A stretch of DNA of 7,091 bases from positions 1-7,091 of the forward strand of contig JACJZG010000053.1 of NCBI GenBank assembly GCA_020635715.1, written 5' to 3'. The stretch is from Flavobacteriales bacterium. Its GTDB lineage: Bacteria > Bacteroidota > Bacteroidia > Flavobacteriales_F > PHOS-HE28. This document shows, one piece after another, positions 1 to 5,339 of the stretch. Each line of letters starts with the position of its first letter. The first letter of the stretch is position 1. A program made the translations under genes and the position numbers. The notes under the pieces were generated by a model. It had not been told where the DNA came from, did not search any database, and saw only the letters and a program-made list of their open reading frames with translations.

Positions 1-2711
1 GGGTCCATGCCGTTGCTGAAGAAGAAGCTCAGATTGGGTGCGAAGGCGTTGATGTCCATGCCCCGGCTGAGGTAGTACTCCACGTAGGTGAAGCCGTTGC
101 TAAGCGTGAAAGCGAGCTGGCTGATGGGGTTGGCGCCGGCCTCGGCGATGTGGTAGCCGCTGATGCTGACGCTGTAGAAGTTGCGCACCTTCTGCTCGAT
201 GAAGTACTGCTGCACATCGCCCATGAGCCGCAGCGCGAACTCGGTGCTGAAGATGCAGGTGTTCTGCGCCTGGTCCTCCTTGAGGATGTCGGCCTGCACG
301 GTGCCGCGGACCTGCGCGAGGGTTTCGGCCTTGATCTTGGCGTAGACGTCGGCGGGGAGGACTTGGTCGCCGGTGATCCCCAACAACAGCAGACCTAATC
401 CATCGTTGCCCTCTGGTATCTGACCGTTGTAGCGGGGTCTCATTGCTGATTTCTGATCGCTAATTGCTGAACCGCGGGGCGAATCAGCAATTAGCGAATC
501 AGCAATTGAGTTCCAACGGGCCTTGATCTTCTCCTCAACGAGTGATTCGAGCCCGTTGGAACGAATGTATTTCTCGCAGTTCTGATCGATCGCGGCGTTC
601 ATGAAGAAGCCGAGCAGCATGGGCGCGGGACCGTTGATGGTCATGCTCACGCTGGTGTTGGGCGCGGTGAGGTCGAAGCCGCTGTAGAGCTTCTTGGCAT
701 CATCGAGGCAGCAGATGCTCACGCCGCTGTTGCCCACCTTGCCGTAGATGTCCGGACGGCGGCCGGGGTCGTGGCCGTAGAGCGTGACGCTGTCGAAGGC
801 GGTGCTGAGGCGCTTGGCCGGCATGCCCTGGCTCACGTAGTGGAAGCGCTTGTTCGTCCGCTCCGGACCGCCCTCGCCGGCGAACATCCGCGCGGGGTCC
901 TCGCCCTGGCGCTTGAAGGGGTAGATGCCCGCGGTGTAGGGGAAGAAGCCCGGCGTGTTCTCCTGCATGGCCCAGCGCACCTTGTCGCCCCAGCTCTTGA
1001 ACTTCGGCAGCGCCACCTTCGGGATCTTCAGGTGACTGAGGCTCTCGGTGTGGTTGGGCACCTTGATCTCCTTGCCGCGCACTTTGTACACGTAGAACTC
1101 GTCGGAGTACCGCCGCTCCTCTTCACTCCAGCCTTGCAGCATGCTCCAGAGGTGGGGATCCAGGTCCTTCCTTAGTTCGTTGAATTTCTCTTCGAGATTC
1201 CTAATTGCTGATTCCTGATTAGAGGCATTCGCACGGCCTTCGCGCGCGGCAGAATCAGCAATTAGCGAATTAGGAATTGAGAGCAGATCCGGCCCACCGA
1301 ACGTCAACACAGCCGAATAGAGTCCATAGAGTTGATCGGCGATGGAAGCTTGACGGCGGACCTGCTCATCGTAGCGGCGGTTGTTCTCGCTGATCTCGCT
1401 CAGGTAGCGGCTCTTGGCGGGGGGGATGATCCACACCTTCTCGCTCATCTCGTCGTGGGCGTGGAAGGTGCTCTGGAAGTCGACGCCGGTCTTCTCGGCG
1501 ATCTTCTTCATGAGGCGCGCGTATAGCGAGTTGGTGCCGGGGTCGTTGAACTGGCTGGCGATGGTGCCCACCACGGGCAGGTCATCGTCGTTGGCGTCCC
1601 ACAGGTTGTGGTTGCGCTTGTACTGCTTCTTCACGTCGCGCAGGGCATCGAGGGCGCCGCGCTTGTCGAACTTGTTGATGGCCACCACGTCGGCGAAGTC
1701 GAGCATGTCGATCTTCTCCAGCTGCGTGGCCGCGCCGAACTCCGGCGTCATGATGTAGAGGCTCACATCGCTGTGGTCCAGGATCTCGGTATCGCTCTGG
1801 CCGATGCCGCTGGTCTCCAGGATGATCAGGTCGAAGCCCGCGGCTTTCAGGATGCTCACGGCCTCCTTCACGTGCTTGCTCAGCGCGAGGTTGCTCTGGC
1901 GCGTGGCGAGGCTGCGCATGTACACGCGCTCCCCGCGGATGCTGTTCATGCGGATGCGGTCGCCCAGCAGCGCGCCGCCGGTCTTGCGCTTGCTCGGGTC
2001 AACAGAGATGACACCGATCGTCTTCGTCGGCTGATCCAAAATGAAACGGCGGATCAGCTCGTCCACCATGCTGCTCTTGCCCGCGCCGCCCGTGCCCGTG
2101 ATGCCGAGGATCGGGGCCTTGCTCGCTTGGGCCTTCTTATGGATCTCGTCGGCGATCTTACCGAACACCTCGGGGTGGTTCTCCGCGGTGCTGATGAGCT
2201 TGGCGATGGCCGGCCAGTTCTGCGGGCTCAGCTTCTTCGCTTCGCCGTTCACCTTGTCGCTCAGGTCGAAGTCGGCCTTCTCCAGCAGGTCGTTGATCAT
2301 GCCCTGCAGGCCCATCGCGCGGCCGTCGTCGGGGTGGTAGATGCGCGTGATGCCGTAGGCGTGCAGCTCCTCGATCTCGCTTGGCAGGATGGTGCCGCCG
2401 CCGCCGCCGAAGATCTTGATGTGACCCGCGCCCTTCTCCTTCAGCAGGTCGAACATGTACTTGAAGTACTCGTTGTGCCCGCCCTGGTAGCTGGTCATGG
2501 CGATGGCGTGCGCGTCCTCCTGGATGGCGGTGTTCACCACGTCCTCCACGCTGCGGTCGTGCCCCAGGTGGATCACCTCGGCGCCGGTGCTCTGGATGAT
2601 GCGCCGCATGATGTTGATGGCGGCATCGTGGCCGTCGAACAGCGAGGCGGCGGTGACGACGCGGATCTTGTTCTTGGGGACGTAAGGAGGGGCTTGGACG
2701 AATGTGGACAT
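1..2711 (-). CDS. icmF: Fused B12-dependent acyl-CoA mutase (IcmF type), C-terminus beyond left edge
   Basis: This gene encodes a fused coenzyme-B12 mutase of the isobutyryl-CoA mutase (IcmF) type, a cytoplasmic enzyme that interconverts isobutyryl-CoA and n-butyryl-CoA. About 903 residues are visible, and the family usually has about 1,100, so the C-terminus is missing. The B12-binding domain comes first (SLFDGHD, residues 23-29, with His28 the expected cobalt ligand). A MeaB-like G-protein domain follows, with P-loop GITGTGGAGKSS at 203-214, ETSGIGQSD at 299-307 and NKFD at 346-349. The mutase domain starts near 520 and contains RMFAGEGGPERTN, SMTINGPAPM, and SISGYH with His854. Gln816 (QNTCIF) sits where methylmalonyl-CoA mutases have substrate-binding Arg (RNTYIF), which favours an IcmF-like substrate. 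The start ATG at 2711 leads directly into the conserved N-terminus; I see no Shine-Dalgarno. Oddly, two in-frame palindromic insertions add residues 478-505 and 735-757. The family call is firm; the exact substrate is inferred. Confidence 0.96.
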   Translation of the reverse strand, partial: MSTFVQAPPYVPKNKIRVVTAASLFDGHDAAINIMRRIIQSTGAEVIHLGHDRSVEDVVNTAIQEDAHAIAMTSYQGGHNEYFKYMFDLLKEKGAGHIKIFGGGGGTILPSEIEELHAYGITRIYHPDDGRAMGLQGMINDLLEKADFDLSDKVNGEAKKLSPQNWPAIAKLISTAENHPEVFGKIADEIHKKAQASKAPILGITGTGGAGKSSMVDELIRRFILDQPTKTIGVISVDPSKRKTGGALLGDRIRMNSIRGERVYMRSLATRQSNLALSKHVKEAVSILKAAGFDLIILETSGIGQSDTEILDHSDVSLYIMTPEFGAATQLEKIDMLDFADVVAINKFDKRGALDALRDVKKQYKRNHNLWDANDDDLPVVGTIASQFNDPGTNSLYARLMKKIAEKTGVDFQSTFHAHDEMSEKVWIIPPAKSRYLSEISENNRRYDEQVRRQASIADQLYGLYSAVLTFGGPDLLSIPNSLIADSAAREGRANASNQESAIRNLEEKFNELRKDLDPHLWSMLQGWSEEERRYSDEFYVYKVRGKEIKVPNHTESLSHLKIPKVALPKFKSWGDKVRWAMQENTPGFFPYTAGIYPFKRQGEDPARMFAGEGGPERTNKRFHYVSQGMPAKRLSTAFDSVTLYGHDPGRRPDIYGKVGNSGVSICCLDDAKKLYSGFDLTAPNTSVSMTINGPAPMLLGFFMNAAIDQNCEKYIRSNGLESLVEEKIKARWNSIADSLIADSPRGSAISDQKSAMRPRYNGQIPEGNDGLGLLLLGITGDQVLPADVYAKIKAETLAQVRGTVQADILKEDQAQNTCIFSTEFALRLMGDVQQYFIEQKVRNFYSVSISGYHIAEAGANPISQLAFTLSNGFTYVEYYLSRGMDINAFAPNLSFFFSNGMD
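441..507 (-). repeat. Palindromic repeat element, copy 1, in frame inside icmF
   Basis: This is a low-GC nested inverted repeat within the mutase domain. TCGCTAATTGCTGA (457-470) pairs perfectly with 484-497, and the outer arm ATTGCTGATT (442-451) pairs with 497-506. A GC-rich loop of 13 bases lies between the inner arms. In the icmF frame it encodes residues 735-757, beginning SIADSLIADS and ending QKSAM. It lies in the segment between the helix ending VEEKIKAR and the conserved RPRYNGQIPEGNDGLG. The right arm (481-509) matches copy 2 (1252-1280) at 27 of 29 positions. That this is an inserted element is inferred from the repeat structure, the composition and my recollection that IcmF proteins have a short linker here. 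Confidence 0.85.
1197..1280 (-). repeat. Palindromic repeat element, copy 2, in frame inside icmF
   Basis: This second copy lies in the linker between the G-protein and mutase domains. CTAATTGCTGATTC (1201-1214) pairs perfectly with 1252-1265, and ATTCCTAATT (1197-1206) can instead pair with 1268-1277. The loop of 37 bases is longer and more GC-rich than in copy 1. It encodes residues 478-505, beginning SIPNSLIADS and ending NQESAIRN, between YSAVLTFGGPDLL and LEEKFNELRKDLDPHLW, a region predicted to be helical and variable in IcmF proteins. Orientation and reading phase match copy 1, with the shared peptides SLIADS and Q(E/K)SA(I/M)R. Confidence 0.86.
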
Positions 2712-2800
2712 GGCTATGGCGGCGGGCTGGTGCCCGGGAGTGGTGCGAAGTTACCGGAGGCGCGGTTACGGTGCGGTGCGCGCTGAGGCTCAGGCCGTTT

Positions 2801-2809
2801 CAAATTTTA
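2801..2809 (-). promoter_or_regulatory. Weak -7-like element upstream of icmF
   Basis: On the minus strand this reads TAAAATTTG, one base longer than the Bacteroidota -7 consensus TAnnTTTG. It lies about 90 bp upstream of the icmF start, pointing toward it, and overlaps the edge of the heptad repeat. No clear -33 TTG is seen. It is a candidate only. Confidence 0.25.
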
Positions 2810-2885
2810 CATTCTACATTTTTCATTCTTCATTCTACATCCCCTTGGGGCGAGGTGAATGGTGAATGGCCGTTGGTGAATGGGG
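2804..2885. repeat. Heptad-period inverted repeat (CATTCnn arms)
   Basis: The left arm consists of 7-bp units: ATTTTAC, ATTCTAC, ATTTTTC, ATTCTTC, ATTCTAC (2804-2838). The centre is CCCCTTGGGG (2841-2850). The right arm is GGTGAAT, GGTGAAT, GGCCGTT, GGTGAAT (2854-2881), whose complement also follows CATTCnn every 7 bp. The two arms can therefore pair over two successive CATTC/GAATG blocks in register (2824-2835 with 2857-2868). Positions 2810-2835 are identical to 4481-4506. It looks like a dispersed intergenic repeat; it could fold as a hairpin in RNA. Confidence 0.75.
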
Positions 2886-3044
2886 GCCGCCGGACGGGCT
2901 GTGCGCTGTAGCCGGCTTGCGGCGCGCGGCATCGCATCGGGCTGCGGTGGCTTACTTCGGTCGCCTCCTCGCTCCGTGCGTTGCTCGCGCTCTGCTTCAC
3001 CGGGCTGCCGCTCCCATCCCTGGCGGAGATCACCGTCGCCGCAC

Positions 3045-3052
3045 TAACTTTG
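3045..3052 (+). promoter_or_regulatory. Bacteroidota-type -7 promoter element for hicBA
   Basis: TAACTTTG fits the Bacteroidota -7 consensus TAnnTTTG exactly. It ends 27 bp before the hicB ATG, which would give a short leader of about 20 bases. No strong TTG -33 element is visible at the expected distance. It is the best promoter candidate in the window. Confidence 0.55.
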
Positions 3053-3079
3053 GGCTATCCCCTCAACCACGCCACACCC

Positions 3080-3304
3080 ATGAAGACCACCCGCGAGCTA
3101 ACCGCGATCATCGAACGCGAAGGCGATGGCTACGTGGCATTGTGTCCGGAACTGGATGTGGCCAGCCAGGGCGATACGATCGAAGAAGCGCGTGCCAACC
3201 TGATCGAGGCGCTGGAGTTGTTCTTCGAGACCGCTTCACCCAATGAAGTGCGCGAACGGCTCCACGAAGAGGTGCTGGTGACCCGCGTGAAAGTGGCGGT
3301 GTGA
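3080..3304 (+). CDS. hicB: HicB-family antitoxin (short form)
   Basis: This encodes a 74-residue antitoxin of the HicB family, expected to bind and block the mRNA-targeting toxin HicA in the cytoplasm. The visible signature is the partial RNase-H-like fold: a first strand (ELTAIIEREGDGYVALCPEL, 5-24), then DVASQGDTIEEARANLIEALELF (25-47). The start at 3080 was chosen over an upstream ATG at 2981 because family similarity begins at MKTTRELTAI and a promoter box lies between the two. The stop overlaps the hicA start by one base (TGATG), so the genes are probably translationally coupled. The protein ends soon after the fold and has no ribbon-helix-helix or helix-turn-helix DNA-binding tail, unlike longer HicB proteins that repress their own operon. 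Family call is firm; activity is inferred. Confidence 0.9.
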   Translation: MKTTRELTAIIEREGDGYVALCPELDVASQGDTIEEARANLIEALELFFETASPNEVRERLHEEVLVTRVKVAV

Positions 3305-3513
3305 TGCGTACCCTCAGTGGACGTGAGGTATGTGCCATCCTCCGGGAGCATGGCTTCGAGCAGGTCCGACAGCGCGGCAGCCACATCATCATGCAGAAAC
3401 AGGTGCCCGGTTCCACGATCACGGTTCCTGTGCCCGATCACAAGGAGATCCGCATCGGTACCTTGATGTCCATCGTCAGGCAAAGTGGGTTGGACAGGTC
3501 GCTGTTCGCGTAA
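3304..3513 (+). CDS. hicA: HicA-family mRNA interferase toxin
   Basis: This encodes a 69-residue HicA (YcfA-like) toxin, a small dsRBD-fold ribonuclease that cuts mRNA when its antitoxin is lost. The sequence shows the family layout: an N-terminal helix with SGREVCAILREHGFEQVRQRGSH, the catalytic-type His27 in GSHIIM, then strands VPGSTITVPVPDHKEIRIGTL and a closing helix MSIVRQSGL. The chosen start is ATG 3304, which overlaps the hicB stop; a GTG at 3301 would add one residue. The order antitoxin-then-toxin is the reverse of the classical hicA-hicB arrangement but recurs in this subfamily. The length is normal and no key residue appears lost, so the toxin is probably functional. Confidence 0.93.
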   Translation: MRTLSGREVCAILREHGFEQVRQRGSHIIMQKQVPGSTITVPVPDHKEIRIGTLMSIVRQSGLDRSLFA

Positions 3514-3528
3514 GCAGCATTCCTCCCT
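3512..3528. repeat. 17-bp direct repeat, left copy
   Basis: AAGCAGCATTCCTCCCT overlaps the last two bases of the hicA stop codon and recurs exactly at 4544-4560. The two copies bracket the secreted-protein gene. It may be a dispersed repeat or a recombination scar; nothing identifies which. Confidence 0.6.
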
Positions 3529-3560
3529 TCCGGCCCGTCTCATCCGTACATTCGTTCATC

Positions 3561-4445
3561 ATGCGCGCCGCCCTGCTCTCCTTTCTGCTGTTGCCCCTGC
3601 TGGCTTGCGCCCAGAGCTGGTGCCCGCCGGGGGCGACGTGGCCCTATGGCACGGAGTTCATCAGTCTTTACGGATATGCGCAATACACGTACGTGAGCGA
3701 CACCACGATCGGTGGTCAGCTGGGGCATCGCATTGATGCCAACGGAGCCATGTCCTACTTCGGGCAGACAGGGGTCAATTACTGGAGCCAACCCATCGCG
3801 GCCATCACCGCCCAGATCGGCGATGTGATATCGCTTTGGTCCGGTACCGAGCAAACATGGGACACCTTGTTCTGGCTGGGTGCCGTACCGGGTGACAGCT
3901 GGATCAGGCGCGGTGGACCTTACGGGGATTGCGACCCGCCGGACAGTCTGGTCATCGCGGATACGTCCACGGTGGTCTATGACGGTCTCGCGCTTCGGCA
4001 GTGGACCGTTGAGCAACGAACGAACGGCGTGAGCATGTTCACCGAGACCTTCACAGAACGGCTCGGCTGGACGATGAACTTCAGCCCCTACCCGGCTTGT
4101 ATCATCGTGGATGGTCCCGTGGGCATGCGTTGCTACAGCGACCAGGACATCACCGTGAGCTTCACGGGCCTCGGCTGCGAAACACTCGCGGGCATCAGCG
4201 ACCACTTGGCCGCTTCAGGGCTCTCTGCCTTCCCCAACCCCGGCACCACCCACTTCTCCCTTGATCTCGCACCCGGCCCCCACACCATCAGCCTCTTCGA
4301 TGCCACGGGCCGCCTTGTGATGCAACAACGCACCACCGATGCCCGGCCGGTGATCGCCACGGAAGCATTGCCTCCCGGGTTGTACCGTATCGCCGTGCGC
4401 GATGAGCGAGGCGCGTTGATGGGCGCGACCTGGGTGAAGGAGTGA
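3561..4445 (+). CDS. Secreted protein of unknown function with T9SS (Por) sorting domain
   Basis: This encodes a 294-residue protein predicted to be exported by Sec and then carried to the cell surface or outside by the type IX secretion system. The start at 3561 gives a standard signal peptide: a charged MRAA, hydrophobic LLSFLLLPLL, and a likely cut after ACA (residue 17) before QSW. The passenger (about 20-215) is rich in aromatic residues, Thr and Gly, with several Cys; I do not recognise its fold. The C-terminal 75 residues match a type A sorting domain: SAFPNPGTTHFSLDL, ISLFDATGRLV, and GLYRIAVRDERG running to a terminal WVKE. It lies 47 bp after hicA on the same strand but is probably independent of it. 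A longer reading frame beginning at 3330 reads through hicA out of frame and is not the gene. Sorting and secretion are well supported; function is unknown. Confidence 0.9.
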   Translation: MRAALLSFLLLPLLACAQSWCPPGATWPYGTEFISLYGYAQYTYVSDTTIGGQLGHRIDANGAMSYFGQTGVNYWSQPIAAITAQIGDVISLWSGTEQTWDTLFWLGAVPGDSWIRRGGPYGDCDPPDSLVIADTSTVVYDGLALRQWTVEQRTNGVSMFTETFTERLGWTMNFSPYPACIIVDGPVGMRCYSDQDITVSFTGLGCETLAGISDHLAASGLSAFPNPGTTHFSLDLAPGPHTISLFDATGRLVMQQRTTDARPVIATEALPPGLYRIAVRDERGALMGATWVKE

Positions 4446-4460
4446 CCCTGCACCCGGCCC

Positions 4461-4508
4461 GTTCTACATTCTACATTCTGCATTCTACATTTTTCATTCT
4501 TCATTCCC
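4461..4508. repeat. Heptad repeat array, second copy, downstream of the T9SS gene
   Basis: Seven-base units run from 4461: GTTCTAC, ATTCTAC, ATTCTGC, ATTCTAC, ATTTTTC, ATTCTTC, then ATTCCCC. Positions 4481-4506 are identical to 2810-2835. Unlike the first copy there is no complementary heptad arm; only a 5-bp stem TTCCC/GGGAA (4504-4518) follows. It begins 16 bp after the upstream stop codon. It could contribute to transcript ending, but there is no T-run after the stem. Confidence 0.75.
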
Positions 4509-4543
4509 CGCTCGGGAACTGCTGCTGGTCTCCGGTCCGACAG

Positions 4544-4560
4544 AAGCAGCATTCCTCCCT
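4544..4560. repeat. 17-bp direct repeat, right copy
   Basis: AAGCAGCATTCCTCCCT is identical to 3512-3528 and lies 1,032 bp from it in the same orientation, in the gap between the T9SS gene and the esterase remnant. The flanking bases differ after the repeat. Confidence 0.6.
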
Positions 4561-4613
4561 CCGCAGGCGTGGCATGCTTCCGGCCGCACCACGCAAGCCT
4601 TATGACCCATGGA

Positions 4614-5322
4614 TCAGTTGATACCCTTCAACCACACCACGAAGGCATCCAGCTGCGCGGGTGAGATGGTGTGCGCAGTGCTATCCTCCACGTAGGTCAC
4701 GGGAATGCCCAAGGCCTGCAACTGCGCGCGGTTGGCAGCGGCCAGGTCGGCCGGAAGCAGGTGGTCGCCGGTGCCGTGGGATACGAACGCCTTCAGGTGC
4801 GGCGAGTTGGCCCCGCGGCCACTGAAGGAGCGATCCTCCTGCACGTAGCGCCCACTGAATGCCGAAGCCGTCACGCGGTGCGTAGGTGAGCGCGATGTTC
4901 TCCGCAAGGTTGGCACCCGCTGGAAGGCCCACACCACCAGGCGCTGCATCGACGCTACCCCGTTTCACCAACCGCGCGATTGTCCACCACCGCGGCGCGA
5001 CTTTCGCCCACCCTGCTGGGTCGATCACGATACTGTTCGCCCTGCTGGCTCACCGGATACCACGCGTGGCCGCTCCTGCACCCAGCGTGAGCGGGCCGCG
5101 CACCGATACCACCATCCACGCCGCCGGGATGCGGTCGGCCAGCGCGAACAGGTCGTGCTCGTTACTGCCGTAGCCGTGCAGCAGCACCAGGAGCGGCGCA
5201 GGACCCTCGCCCGGTGGCACGCGTTGCACGTGTACGAGCTCCGTTGGAGCGGTCACAATCGACTGTGAAGGTGCTGTTGGCGGTGTCATCAACGCGGCGA
5301 TGAGCAGGGGCATGGTGCGCAT
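4614..5322 (-). pseudogene. Decayed carboxylesterase/phospholipase-family serine hydrolase
   Basis: This is a broken alpha/beta hydrolase of the small carboxylesterase/phospholipase family. The N-terminal part (ATG 5322, MRTMPLLIAALM leader) is intact, with LLVLLHGYGSNEHDLFALADRIP carrying the oxyanion HG. Similarity then moves to a second frame (HAWYPVSQQG, about 5068-5040, stop at 4955-4957), to a third (GANLAENIAL, about 4910-4880) and to a fourth (FSGRYVQED to VVWLKGIN, ending at 4614). The segment that should hold the nucleophile GFSQG reads GLPAG, so the catalytic Ser is lost. The catalytic-type Asp (SHGTGDHLLP) and His (DSTAHTISP) remain in the last frame. It begins 17 bp after the VOC gene on the same strand, so it was probably its operon partner. 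At least three frameshifts plus motif loss argue for real decay, although local assembly error is possible. Confidence 0.85.
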
Positions 5323-5339
5323 GGGAAGCTGCGGTGTGT

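Larger units (their letters stand above)
2712..3079. other. Intergenic region between divergent icmF and hicBA
   Basis: This is a 368-bp divergent gap. It holds a weak promoter candidate for icmF near 2801-2809, a 7-bp-period inverted repeat at 2804-2885, a GC-rich stretch at about 2886-3040 with no credible gene, and a TAnnTTTG box at 3045-3052 serving hicBA. Reading frames crossing it have no recognisable domains. The octamer CGGGCTGC occurs near 2938 and again near 3001, but I see no larger organised repeat in the GC-rich part. Confidence 0.7.

Noticed and set aside
421..540. Apparent stop codons suggesting that icmF is frameshifted at the palindromic repeat
   Set aside because: Those stops are in another frame. 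Counting from the ATG at 2711, the coding phase is continuous through both repeats to the left edge.
1608..2786. A 392-codon open frame on the plus strand opposite icmF
   Set aside because: It is an antisense shadow of GC-rich icmF codons. Its translation is a low-complexity run of Val, Ala, His and Asp, while the minus strand shows clear conserved motifs.
2804..2885. Heptad repeats considered as a CRISPR array
   Set aside because: The units are only 7 bp with no unique spacers and no cas genes nearby.
2886..3040. GC-rich stretch considered as a structured RNA or small gene
   Set aside because: I could find no convincing stem set, tRNA-like motif or conserved peptide.
2981..3079. Upstream start that would extend HicB by 33 residues
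   Set aside because: The added peptide has no family similarity and the TAnnTTTG promoter box lies inside it; the ATG at 3080 fits the family start.
3600..3612. Lipoprotein-type Cys in LLAC of the T9SS protein
   Set aside because: The residue before the Ala is Leu, a poor lipobox, and ACA followed by Q is a good ordinary signal-peptidase site; a T9SS tail also fits a non-lipidated export intermediate.
3540..4205. A 221-codon minus-strand frame
   Set aside because: It is antisense to the secreted protein, whose signal peptide and sorting domain establish the plus strand as coding.
4133..4552. Minus-strand open frame starting MLLLSDRRPAAV and containing MKNEKCRMQNVECRT
   Set aside because: It is a translation of the heptad repeat plus the antisense of the T9SS sorting domain, with no independent domain.
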